A stretch of DNA of 64,000 bases from Latescibacteria bacterium UBA6620 (GTDB lineage: Bacteria; Latescibacterota; UBA2968): NCBI GenBank assembly GCA_002433075.1, contig DJHM01000022.1, positions 231,673 to 295,672 of the forward strand. The letters are read 5' to 3'. A program made the translations under genes and the position numbers. Below the pieces are notes generated by a model. It had not been told where the DNA came from, did not search any database, and saw nothing but the letters and a program-made list of their open reading frames with translations. This document shows positions 1 to 7,284 of the stretch, piece after piece; the stretch's first letter is position 1, and each line of letters starts with the position of its first letter.

Positions 1-218
1 CGGTCGAAGGACAGCCGGGGCTCGTCCTTCAGGAGGGTAAGGATATCGCGAATTCGGGATTTCGCGCAAACGACCGTCGTTTCGCCGCGCGTTTCGGAAA
101 CTTCGAGTACCTCGTCCGGGAATCGATCTTTGAGCGCTCGAGCAGCTGGGTCCCCAATCTCTTCGGGCGCTTCTTCAGCCGGCTCCGTCTCGATCGCTTC
201 GGCACTTTCTTCGGCCAT
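1..218 (-). CDS. nuoC: NADH-quinone oxidoreductase subunit C, N-terminal part (runs off window)
   Basis: The ATG at 218 overlaps the nuoB stop by one base (TGATG). The visible 72 residues start with an acidic, Ala/Glu-rich stretch ([20 protein letters not shown]) and continue into a region with the look of the 30 kDa subunit N-terminus (RFPDEVLEVSETRGETTVVC, then a segment on local domain and low-potential folding). NuoC is a peripheral-arm subunit of proton-pumping complex I. Identity rests mainly on gene order after nuoA-nuoB. The rest of the gene lies outside the window, so C-terminal features, including a possible nuoCD fusion, cannot be judged. Confidence 0.8.
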   Translation of the reverse strand, partial: MAEESAEAIETEPAEEAPEEIGDPAARALKDRFPDEVLEVSETRGETTVVCAKSRIRDILTLLKDEPRLSFD

Positions 219-712
219 CAGGCTCCGACCTCAGCGACGACCTGGGTAGGATTCTCCCGTTGAATCTTTTCCTGAATTTTCATGAACCCGTAGATCAGAT
301 CCTCGGGTCTCGGCGGACACCCGGGCACGTAGACGTCGACCGGAATGAACTGGTCGACCCCCTGGACCAGGGTGTAGGTGTTGAAAACCCCACCGGACGA
401 AGCGCAGGCGCCCATCGAGATGACCCACTTGGGATCGGGCATCTGGTCGTAAATCTTCTTGAGCACCGGCATCATTTTAATAGAGATTCGCCCCGATACG
501 ATCAACAAATCCGACTGTCGGGGGGAAAAGCGCACGGCTTCGGCGCCGAATCTGGCCATATCGAAACGGCCTGACAACGTCGCCATCATTTCGATCGCAC
601 AACAGGCGGTACCGAACGGCATCGGCCAGAGCGAACTCTTCCTCGCCCAGTTGATCATCTTGTCGAGCGTCGTCGTGAGGACGTTGTCGCCTAGGGACGC
701 TTCTAATCCCAC
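218..712 (-). CDS. nuoB: NADH-quinone oxidoreductase subunit B
   Basis: This is the PSST subunit of complex I, which carries the terminal iron-sulfur cluster N2 next to the quinone site. Counting from the GTG at 712 (164 residues), the four expected N2 ligands are all present: adjacent Cys37-Cys38, Cys103 in [10 protein letters not shown] and Cys132 in [10 protein letters not shown]. The GTG at 712 is preferred over the one at 733 because a GGGAGGG ribosome site lies just upstream of it and because family members usually begin MGLEASLG. The reading frame overlaps the end of nuoA by about ten bases and the nuoC start by one, so translational coupling is likely. Confidence 0.95.
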   Translation of the reverse strand: MGLEASLGDNVLTTTLDKMINWARKSSLWPMPFGTACCAIEMMATLSGRFDMARFGAEAVRFSPRQSDLLIVSGRISIKMMPVLKKIYDQMPDPKWVISMGACASSGGVFNTYTLVQGVDQFIPVDVYVPGCPPRPEDLIYGFMKIQEKIQRENPTQVVAEVGA

Positions 713-1068
713 TCGAGCCCTCCCTTCCGCCACACATAGGCCAGCCCAAGAACAAGTACTCCCAGGAACACGACCATCTCCGTGAACACAAAAGTCCCCT
801 GGGCGAGCAGGTCCTTGAAAACGACCGCCCAGGGGTAGAGAAAAACCACCTCGATGTCGAAGATGATGAAGAGCATCGCCACGAGGTAGAATTTTACGCT
901 GAATCTCAGCCGTGCGTCACCAATATTGGGGACGCCGGATTCATAGGGGGAAAGTTTGACTGGATTGGGTTTTCGGGGGCCCACCAGGTGGGTAATACCG
1001 AGGTTGACGGCGGCGAACCCGGCGGCGATGACCAACAGCAGAACAATCGGCAGATAGTCGCTCAGCAT
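703..1068 (-). CDS. nuoA: NADH-quinone oxidoreductase subunit A
   Basis: A 121-residue membrane subunit of complex I with three hydrophobic helices (about residues 7-27, 62-83 and 92-112). The conserved NuoA core is visible: [40 protein letters not shown], quoted here only as landmarks YESG, RFSVKFY and [12 protein letters not shown]. The acidic FDIE motif of helix 2 is known to matter for quinone-coupled proton transfer. It is the first gene of the operon, with the consensus promoter about 110 bases upstream, and it overlaps nuoB. Length is normal for the family. Confidence 0.95.
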   Translation of the reverse strand: MLSDYLPIVLLLVIAAGFAAVNLGITHLVGPRKPNPVKLSPYESGVPNIGDARLRFSVKFYLVAMLFIIFDIEVVFLYPWAVVFKDLLAQGTFVFTEMVVFLGVLVLGLAYVWRKGGLEWD

Positions 1069-1179
1069 GACTCTCGTGAAAACCCCGGGTAGAGCAGAGA
1101 GGCGAGCGCCTAACCTATTGAAATAGAACAGGATACAGCAGTGAGGTCGCTCACGATTTTGCCGTCAAAAACCAAGAGG

Positions 1180-1208
1180 ATTATATCACTCAACCTACTT
1201 TGTGTCAA
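1180..1208 (-). promoter_or_regulatory. Consensus sigma-70 promoter of the nuo operon
   Basis: On the minus strand TTGACA (1208-1203), a 17-base spacer and TATAAT (1185-1180) match the housekeeping sigma factor consensus in all twelve positions. The predicted start of transcription is near 1173, about 105 bases before the nuoA ATG. No second promoter is obvious between it and nuoA. Confidence 0.85.
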
Positions 1209-1321
1209 GCCAAATTGAAACAACCATTTATCGTCAGGACCCTCCTCCAACAACGCGATCACGGGAGGTCGTCCACAGACCATCGGAGGGCCTGAACGAC
1301 CCTTTTGGGCCCTCACGACAC

Positions 1322-1350
1322 TTTACCCTTCCAGCGCTCCGCACTATATC
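1322..1350 (+). promoter_or_regulatory. Possible promoter of the glycosyltransferase gene at 1383
   Basis: TTTACC (1322-1327), a 17-base spacer and TATATC (1345-1350) form a moderate sigma-70 match that would start transcription about 25 bases before the ATG at 1383. It is divergent from the nuo promoter. Each box matches only four of six positions, so this is tentative. Confidence 0.35.
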
Positions 1351-1382
1351 TAATACGTGACTCAAACAAGCCAGTTAACCCG

Positions 1383-2402
1383 ATGACAGAAGCCCGAGTT
1401 TCCGTTCTGTTGCCCGTCTACAACGCCGAGCGGACGCTTCAGGAGGCGCTCGACACCCTGACGGCCCAGACTCTCGGAGACTTCGAGGTTGTGGCCGTCA
1501 ATGACGGCTCGACCGACCGGACCGCCGACATCCTTGACCGGGCCGCAGCGCACGACGATCGGATTCGGATCCTCAACTACCCCCATCGGGGCCTGATCGA
1601 CTCGCTGAACGACGGCATCGTGGAATGTCGGGCCCCCCTAATCGCCCGCTTCGATGCCGACGACCGCGCCCGGCCGCACCGACTCGAGCGGCAGGTCGCT
1701 TATTTAGACAGGCACCCGGGTATCGCTGCCGTCGGATGCCAGGTCCATTGTTTTTCCGACACAGGAATCGCTGAGGGGTTCCGCGTCTACGAAGCCTGGA
1801 TCAACGGTCTCCTCTCGCCAGAGGAAATCGCCCGCGAAATTTTCATCGAAAGCCCCCTCGTTCATCCATCCGTCACGATTCGCCGTTCGATCCTCGACGA
1901 GGTCGGTGGCTATATGGAACGGGGCTGGGCAGAAGACTATGATCTCTGGCTCAGAATCCACGGTGCCGGTCACCCGATGGCCAAAATCCCCGAGGCCCTC
2001 CACGAGTGGCGCGACAGCCAGGATCGGCTGACTCGAACGGACGGCCGCTACTCGGTCGAAAACTTCCTCCGCGCCAAGGCCTACTATCTCACGCACGGCC
2101 CTCTCCGAACCGGCGCCTGCATCATCTGGGGAGCCGGTCAGATGGGAAGGAGACTCTCCAAGCATCTTCTACGTGCCGGTGTGCGGATCCCCGCTTTCGT
2201 CGATATCGATCCGAAAAAAATCGGCAACACCCGACGAGGGGCTCCCATTATCTCACCCAACGACCTCGAGCGGGTCCGTGCGGATTCCGGAAACCCTGTC
2301 CTCCTCGCATCCGTACCTTCAAGGGGAGCCAGGGATCTCATACGCAGAAACCTCGATGCCCTAGGGATGGTCGAAACCGTAGATTACTGGTGTGTCGCCT
2401 GA
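1383..2402 (+). CDS. Family 2 glycosyltransferase fused to a PglD-like Rossmann domain
   Basis: 339 residues. The first 220 or so are a GT-A family 2 transferase: VSVLLPVYNAERTLQEAL at the start, VNDGSTDRT, and the metal-binding DADD in ARFDADDRARP, followed by EDYDLWLRI and HEWR. The last 90 residues form a second unit starting GAGQMGRRLSKHL with FVDIDPKKIG, which looks like the N-terminal nucleotide-binding half of PglD/NeuD sugar acetyltransferases, without the hexapeptide-repeat acyltransferase half. Sugar donor and acceptor cannot be told. The ATG at 1383 is chosen because homologous sequence begins there; an upstream in-frame start exists at 1305. Confidence 0.8.
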   Translation: MTEARVSVLLPVYNAERTLQEALDTLTAQTLGDFEVVAVNDGSTDRTADILDRAAAHDDRIRILNYPHRGLIDSLNDGIVECRAPLIARFDADDRARPHRLERQVAYLDRHPGIAAVGCQVHCFSDTGIAEGFRVYEAWINGLLSPEEIAREIFIESPLVHPSVTIRRSILDEVGGYMERGWAEDYDLWLRIHGAGHPMAKIPEALHEWRDSQDRLTRTDGRYSVENFLRAKAYYLTHGPLRTGACIIWGAGQMGRRLSKHLLRAGVRIPAFVDIDPKKIGNTRRGAPIISPNDLERVRADSGNPVLLASVPSRGARDLIRRNLDALGMVETVDYWCVA

Positions 2403-2438
2403 CGCACCGGTCGCTCCCGCACGTAACGGAAGGTCACT

Positions 2439-3017
2439 ATGTTTGAACGGCTTAAATCGATCTTTGGGCAGGATCCACCTGTCGAAGAGCCGCTCCCCCA
2501 ACTCGAAATGCTCCGCGATCACCTTGATGACCTTCCCCCTGTCGTCGTACCCGACGGCTACGAACTTCGCACATACCGGGACGGCGACGAGCAGGCATGG
2601 TGTGACGTTATGGAGAACAACATCGGGAAGAACTGGTCAGTCGAACGTTGCCGACGGCGACTCATCGACGACCCTCGCTTCGATCCGCAGAATCTGTTCT
2701 TCGCAACCCATCAGGGGCACCCCGTTGCCAGCGCGTGTGCCTGGAAAACCATGGTCGAGGAAGCGACCATTGGCGAAGTGCATATGGTTGCCGCCCTCGA
2801 GTCCCACCGTGGCAAAGGACTCGGCCATCTCCTAAACGCCGCCGTACTCAATCGACTCAAAGATCTCGGGTTCGAGAAGAGCCATCTCAGGACAGACGAC
2901 TACCGTCTGGCGGCGATCCAGTCCTATCTCCGAGCCGGCTTCGAGCCTTTCAACACCCACATCAGCCACGCCGAACGATGGGACGCGATTATGGACCAGC
3001 TGGAGGGCAGATCGTAG
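2439..3017 (+). CDS. GNAT-family N-acetyltransferase
   Basis: 192 residues, ATG at 2439 with GGAAGG eleven bases upstream. The acetyl-CoA fold is recognisable from VHMVAALESHRGKGLGHLLN, where the RGKGLG part matches the pyrophosphate-binding Q/RxxGxG/A loop, then NAAVLNRLKDLGF and a closing AIQSYLRAGFEPF. The domain starts near residue 45 with DGYELRTYRDGDEQAW. The 40-residue N-terminal segment (MFERLKSIFGQDPPVEEPLP) is amphipathic and may be a docking tail. The substrate is unknown. It follows the glycosyltransferase by 36 bases and is probably co-transcribed. Confidence 0.8.
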   Translation: MFERLKSIFGQDPPVEEPLPQLEMLRDHLDDLPPVVVPDGYELRTYRDGDEQAWCDVMENNIGKNWSVERCRRRLIDDPRFDPQNLFFATHQGHPVASACAWKTMVEEATIGEVHMVAALESHRGKGLGHLLNAAVLNRLKDLGFEKSHLRTDDYRLAAIQSYLRAGFEPFNTHISHAERWDAIMDQLEGRS

Positions 3018-3042
3018 CCGTTCAATCAGGCCTCCTTACAAT

Positions 3043-3070
3043 TCTCGATCTTCGATTCTCAATCCTCGAT
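3043..3070. repeat. Four degenerate 7-base tandem units
   Basis: Units TCTCGAT, CTTCGAT, TCTCAAT and CCTCGAT lie head to tail between the end of the GNAT gene and the end of the trpS remnant. Each differs from the consensus by one or two bases. No function is evident. Confidence 0.6.
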
Positions 3071-3736
3071 TCAAGACATCCCCATCGCCTCCTTCACGCG
3101 CTCCAGCGTCTGCTGCGCCTCGATGCGTGCCTGCGACCCACCAAGGTTGAGCACGTCCGTCACATAGTTCGAGTCCAAAGCAAGCGTGTGGATGCTCTGC
3201 CGCTCCCCCGCATCGCAGTAGATCGGTTCCGGAATCGGAAAAACCTCCCCATACGTATCGTTGAATCGACTTGCGACGGTGCGGGCGAGCTCGATGTTCT
3301 CCCTCTAACTGTCCTAAGAGAGCACGTGGGTGGCGCCGAACATCAGGATATCTTCCACCTGCGACACGGGATAGCCGACGACAGCGAGTGAGGTCTCTTT
3401 CCGTACGTCAGCGCGCTTCCGGATGTGCTTGCTCAAGAGATCGGTCAACGTCACGAGACCGCTCAGGATCATCGTCAGTTCAGAAAGCTACGGGACGCTC
3501 GACTGCAGGAAACAGATCGACCGTCCCGCGTCGAATCCCGCGGCCAGAAAGCGTTCGACAGTGGCTTGAACCACGCGCTCCATCGCAACCCCCTGAAGCC
3601 CGGTTCGCGCCAACGCCTGGTAATCGGCAATCATAAACCGAGACCGGAACCTGCCCTGATGCCCGAACAGCGGGACGAGGGGGTGGGTCTCACCTTCGAA
3701 CGCCGGGCGAACGCCCGTAATCGCTGCATCTCCCAT
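3071..3736 (-). pseudogene. trpS: Decayed tryptophanyl-tRNA synthetase
   Basis: One reading frame from the ATG at 3736 to the TGA at 3071 matches TrpRS almost throughout: RFMIADYQALA, VERFLAAGFDAGRSICFLQSSVP, LSELTMILSGLVT, VVGYPVSQVEDILMFGATHV, RENIELARTVASRFNDTYGEVFP, and the C-terminal tail VLNLGGSQARIEAQQTLE. It is interrupted by three in-frame TAG codons (3488-3490 and two near 3305), the HIGH-region sequence is scrambled, and about 125 residues including the KMSKS loop and tRNA-acceptor region are missing after GEVFP. It cannot charge tRNA. A working trpS must be elsewhere in the genome. This is a remnant of a second copy or of a regulatory TrpRS-like paralogue. Confidence 0.85.
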
Positions 3737-3822
3737 CGGTCATTCCTTTCGTAATCCACACCGCGGGTCCAACATGCCCTGTCCTTCTTGATGGGACCAG
3801 TTTCGCCCGTGTTCCCGCTTTT

Positions 3823-3846
3823 CTTGGTGTCTTGGAGTCTTGGTGG
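3823..3846. repeat. Three 8-base tandem units, flank shared with 18028-18046
   Basis: CTTGGTGT, CTTGGAGT and CTTGGTGG follow each other. The last unit and its flank (3838-3856) match 16 of 19 bases just before the sulfatase start at 18046, so this is a dispersed short element. Similar CACCAAGA-type strings are common in intergenic DNA of environmental genomes. Confidence 0.5.
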
Positions 3847-3853
3847 TTCAGGT

Positions 3854-3991
3854 CTAAACGAGAAAAGGCCGCGCACCCCCGAAGGGACACGCGGCCTCGA
3901 GCCAGCATCGTTCGTGTCTGCCATCCGGTGGTGGGCGTACTTCGTCGTCCAGCCAACACCACCAGCCGTGAACGGCATCACAGATTGACAC
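3854..3991 (-). other. Candidate Trp-rich leader frame upstream of trpS remnant
   Basis: A 45-codon frame from GTG at 3991 contains Trp-Trp-Cys-Trp (3964-3953) and one more Trp further on. CTGGTGGTG over the Trp codons can pair with CACCACCGG downstream, and GACACG can pair with CGTGTC inside the terminator stem at 3863-3897, giving a 1:2, 2:3, 3:4 order as in trp attenuators. Against it, the frame stays open through the terminator and stops only after it, and the start has no clear ribosome site. Kept as a weak candidate because a trpS remnant follows. Confidence 0.35.
3863..3897 (-). terminator. Rho-independent terminator or attenuator ahead of the trpS remnant
   Basis: On the minus strand an 8-bp stem (AGGCCGCG with CGCGGCCT on the complementary reading) encloses an inner CCC-TTCG-GGG stem with a UUCG-type tetraloop, followed by TTTTCT. 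It lies about 125 bases after the HEAT-repeat frame ends and 127 bases before the trpS remnant. It can be the terminator of the upstream unit or the last hairpin of an attenuator (see the Trp-rich frame at 3854-3991). Confidence 0.75.
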
Positions 3992-4020
3992 AACAACACT
4001 CGACTGTCGTTCGGTTGTCG

Positions 4021-5595
4021 TCACGCCTGCACTCTCAGTCTGGCCTTCGCAGCCTCTGCGAACCGGCCCACCCGCCACACCGCTTCGCCGATCTGAGTGA
4101 ACGAGTACACACCTTCCTTCCTGTCCATCAGGCTGTGTCGACCTTCCGTCACCATCTGCCGTCTCGTCGTTGCGAAATCGCCGCACACCGTCGCCACAAT
4201 CCGCGTCAGCTCCGCCTCTTCGTATGCACGAATCTCCGGCAGGGCTCGAAGGCCGAGAATCGGATCGGTCTTCAACTCGAAGCCCCTGTCAGCCTTCCTC
4301 TCCGCCTCCAGGGCCCCTCCCCGAATCCGGCCGATCCGCCGTCGCTCGAGCTCTGATCGCTGGCGAGGCCCTTCACCCACATAGAGAGCGCGGGCGGCGA
4401 CTTTCATCATCCTGCGGTCACCCGATCGGGCGATTCGTTTGAGACAGGCGCGTTTCTCATCATCCGTGGCAACCTTCTTGTACGCCCTTACAGCGGTCTC
4501 CCGAACCAACGATTCTTCGTCTTCCTCCAACCGCTCGAGAATGACATCCTTGGCCTCAACCTTCGCGCACTTACCCATTTCGTTCAGCACGCGCACCCTC
4601 TCCGATGGATCTGGGTCGACCAGCTTTGCGATCAGTTCCTCGATTGTCTCCCTGACCTTGACACCCGGGACGTTGTACATCCGACACACATCGAGCGCAC
4701 GATTCCGAATGACCTCGTCATCCGATTCTGCCAGTGATCTCAAGGACGGGTGAATGCATTCCGGCAGACCCTCAACTTTTTCTCTGAAGAACGACGTGTT
4801 GCGGTGGAATGGCACCAACATCAGTTCATCCAGCATTCGGAACGTACGACCTGGATCTCCTGCGCCGAACACATCGATCGCCGCATCACATAAGGGCTCT
4901 ACGAGATGAGCCAGGGCCTTCCTTACCCCATACCCGACGTCATCATTCTCATCAAACTCCCAGAACGTATCCCACAGAACGGGGAAAGCCTCGTCGGGAT
5001 AGCCGAGTAACACCCGTGAAAGTTCGAAGATCTCCTTGTGCAACTGCCCGGGCATACCCGAGTTCTTGATCGTCTGGATGAGCCGGATCAGCAGACGCAC
5101 CTTCACCGTCTTCGGCACGGGGGACTCGATGACTTTGTCCAGGAACAGATTCACACCTCTCACACCGTACCAGGAATTGATCAGCCAGCGATCGGCGACC
5201 CGAGCTGCACGCTCAGCCAACTCCTCATCCTCCGACAGGCACGATGAGGCCAATACGGGCATCGACGATACGAGTGCGTGTCGCACGACGTGTGCGATAT
5301 GTCGGATACGCTCGTCTGAATCCGCCACCCGCAACGGGTCGACGAGTCGGGGCAGGTCGGTTTCGACAACCTGCCTCAGTCGGAGCATCGGTTCGGAGTG
5401 ACCCTTCACCCGCTCGACACCGTCTGCGATCGCCACTTCTTCTTTGAGCGCATCGAGCAGCTCACATTCGAGTCTGAAGCGGACTGTAAGACCGGTATCT
5501 TCCATCGTGTCATCCTCCAGTCCAGCGATTTCCTTTCGTAACGCATCTTTCGCACGGTGGATGCGACTCATCACGGTTCCAATCGGTACTTCCAT
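4021..5595 (-). pseudogene. Sigma region 4 plus HEAT-repeat tail, downstream half of a broken ECF sigma gene
   Basis: 524 residues from the ATG at 5595. The first 25 residues ([20 protein letters not shown]) are the recognition helix of an ECF sigma region 4; the sequence just upstream in the same frame continues the family pattern ([14 protein letters not shown]), but a TGA stops it near 5660. After residue 30 comes about 380 residues of alpha-helical HEAT-like repeats, clearest at [20 protein letters not shown] and [20 protein letters not shown], and a final 80-residue domain of unknown type. On its own the frame lacks region 2 and cannot be a sigma factor, although a HEAT protein could still be made. 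It belonged to one gene with 5642-6022. Confidence 0.75.
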
Positions 5596-5641
5596 GTCAT
5601 CGGCGATCTCTCGATACGACAGTCCAACCCGGTAGTATCTT

Positions 5642-6022
5642 CTAGTGATCCTGACTCAGCCGAGCGACTCCGTGAGCCACTCGGTCGTATCCTTCATCTC
5701 CCTCATCACAATGCAGCGTCGGCACTAGAAGATCCGGATCAGGGATCGCCCGCTGCGATCGGTACCAGGAGCGGCAGTGGTTTCGGGCAATCGACTTCAC
5801 CCACGGCCCGAAAGACTCCGGCGCCCGAAGCTGATCGAGCTTCAGATACGCTTCCACGAACGACTCGAGCACCAGGTCTTCCGCGTCATCGTCATCCCGG
5901 GTGAATCTGCGACAGATTGCCCGAACGTCACCTTCAAACGACTGCATCAGAGGCGTGAACGCATCACGGTCCCCCTCTCGTGCGCGCAGCACGAGGTGAG
6001 CACACGTCGTCGGGACCTGCAC
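5642..6022 (-). pseudogene. ECF sigma factor, region 2 half of the broken gene
   Basis: From the GTG at 6022 (two bases after the kinase stop) the frame encodes a typical ECF region 2: LVLRAREGDRDAFTPLMQSF, DDDDAEDLVLESFVEAY and FGPWVKSIARNHCRSWYRSQ. It ends at a TAG at 5642-5644 in the linker before region 4 (VARLSQDH). Region 4 resumes one frame over within a few codons (4021-5595 entry). Compared with family spacing, roughly eight bases are missing at the join in addition to the stop. An intact gene would make an ECF factor of about 665 residues with a HEAT-repeat C-terminal extension. Sequencing error is less likely than decay, since both a stop and a deletion are needed. Confidence 0.8.
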
Positions 6023-6023
6023 C

Positions 6024-6955
6024 TCACCCAAAGGTCTTGAGGAGATCCTTAATCCGGTCAAGGAAGGCCGGGCCTCTCTTTACCAACACACAATGGTTGA
6101 ACAACCGTTCGAAGATCAGGATGGCCAGGGTATAGAATCGGTAAAGCGGTTCGTCGCGATCCACGACCCGTCCATATCCCGAAAGAAACCGTTCGACATC
6201 GAACGGCAGGCGCGGGTTGTCGACGTGTCGTTCGAGAATCGCGAGTTCCAGGAGCGGATCCTCGGCCATCGCCTCCGCGTAGTCAGAATGCCAACGATGC
6301 GACGGTCCTCCGTGGACAGAATCAGGTTTCCGTTGAAGAAGAAATCCATATGCAACAGTCGCTTCTCGACCTGTGCAAGCTCCCTGTGAAGACGCGTCGG
6401 CAGAGAGCAAAGGTTGTCGGCTTCGTCGCGGCTCATCAATCCCTGGTCGAAGTAGTCTTTGGCCGCGACTTCGAAAGGGAACATATCTCCCCAGTGATCT
6501 GATGCGGGTCCGAACCACCGTTCAGACGGGACGTCTCCAAGAAAGCAGAAGGGCCCATCGAAACTGAGTTCGTGAATCTCCCTCAGTCTTTCACCGCACT
6601 CCGTTTCATCCAACAGACACGACCCATCAGCGAAGTGGGCCTGGATCCCTGCAACGTACTCCCAGATGCTGGCTCCCCGACCCTCGTGTTCATCTCCCCG
6701 ATCGAGATGGATCAGTTTCGGCACCGGGAGTCCGGCTTCTCGCAACCTCCGATGGAAGTAGAGGCCCACGGGCTCGGCTTGGGCATTCCGCTGAATCTTC
6801 AGAAACTTCGTGTCCGTGCCCTTTCGGACACGGTAGCAATAGGACTCACACGCTCCGGGCCTGGGGCGGACGCGCTCGACGTCATCCGGCAAGAAACCAA
6901 GCATCTCCCCCGCCCTATCAAAGGCCTCGCGATCGATGTCAGTCGATTTATTCAC
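6024..6955 (-). pseudogene. Aminoglycoside phosphotransferase-like kinase with one frameshift
   Basis: The family is APH/choline kinase-like small-molecule kinases. From the GTG at 6955 (AGGTG ten bases upstream) the frame shows YRVRKGTDTKFLKIQRNA (nucleotide-binding Lys), LREAGLPVPKLIHLD, and the catalytic loop HMDFFFNGNLIL (HxDxxxxxN type). At about 6284 the frame breaks right after RRIVGIL; one missing G would restore GILDYAEAMAEDPLLELAI, the usual DYE/DFE metal loop, and the frame then runs to the TGA at 6024. Without that base the product ends in 55 unrelated residues and lacks the metal ligand. The substrate is unknown. It is the first gene after the Trp attenuator at 7008-7171. Confidence 0.75.
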
Positions 6956-7007
6956 TGGCTTTACACCTAATCGACGCAGTCTCAGTCCGTTTATTCCAAC
7001 CGGGAAC

Positions 7008-7039
7008 AAAAAAACCCGCATCCGGGGGTCCGGAGCGGG
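7008..7039 (-). terminator. Attenuator terminator (3:4 hairpin) of the Trp leader
   Basis: Minus-strand stem of five plus five base pairs with one bulged base (7015-7025 with 7030-7039), a four-base loop, and seven T residues (7014-7008). It sits 34 bases after the leader peptide stop and 53 bases before the kinase start, so it can end transcription before the kinase gene. Confidence 0.85.
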
Positions 7040-7072
7040 CTTCAGGGCGATTTTGTAGGTTACACTCTAAAT

Positions 7073-7171
7073 TTAGCGCCTTCGACACGACCCTCCGGAC
7101 ACAGCTGCTCCTGTCCGGCCCCACCAGAAGCCGGTTACAGCAAGGTTCGATTGGGAAGTTTTGTCGCGCAT
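7073..7171 (-). CDS. Tryptophan attenuator leader peptide
   Basis: A 32-codon frame, ATG at 7171 to TAA at 7073, with tandem Trp codons at positions 16-17 in the context GFWWGRTG, close to the KGWWRTS of enteric TrpL. Directly at the Trp codons begins a 7-bp hairpin (CCGGACA with TGTCCGG, 7118-7095). Its 3' arm region GTCCGGAG (7100-7093) is exactly complementary to CTCCGGAC (7035-7028) in the terminator's 5' arm. Ribosome stalling at Trp-Trp would free the 2:3 antiterminator. The promoter predicted at 7181-7209 would start RNA only a few bases before the ATG, so translation may be nearly leaderless. Confidence 0.8.
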   Translation of the reverse strand: MRDKTSQSNLAVTGFWWGRTGAAVSGGSCRRR

Positions 7172-7180
7172 CGTAGCGAA

Positions 7181-7209
7181 AGAATAGGCGGATGACCATT
7201 TCCTGTCAA
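7181..7209 (-). promoter_or_regulatory. Sigma-70 promoter of the Trp leader and kinase unit
   Basis: TTGACA (7209-7204, perfect), a 17-base spacer, and TATTCT (7186-7181, four of six). The predicted transcription start near 7174 falls three bases before the leader ATG. No other promoter is visible between here and the kinase. Confidence 0.75.
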
Positions 7210-7284
7210 GCCACAAGGCATTATCATAGCCGCGACGAGCGTTAATCTGAAACCAGCGAAACAACGGAAAGCTGCCAAATCACG

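Noticed and set aside
1110..1316. 68-residue minus-strand frame upstream of nuoA
   Set aside because: It spans the nuo promoter itself and has no coding character or ribosome site.
3071..3736. Translation of the trpS remnant by TAG read-through (all three stops are TAG)
   Set aside because: The catalytic KMSKS part and about 125 residues are absent, so read-through would not give an active enzyme, and other genes in the window end normally at TAG-containing contexts.
3758..3774. T-box-like string (TGGACCCGCGG on the minus strand) upstream of the trpS remnant
   Set aside because: The T-box core needs TGG-N-ACC-GCG; here the spacing is off by one and the string lies after, not before, the terminator. 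No specifier or stem I was seen.
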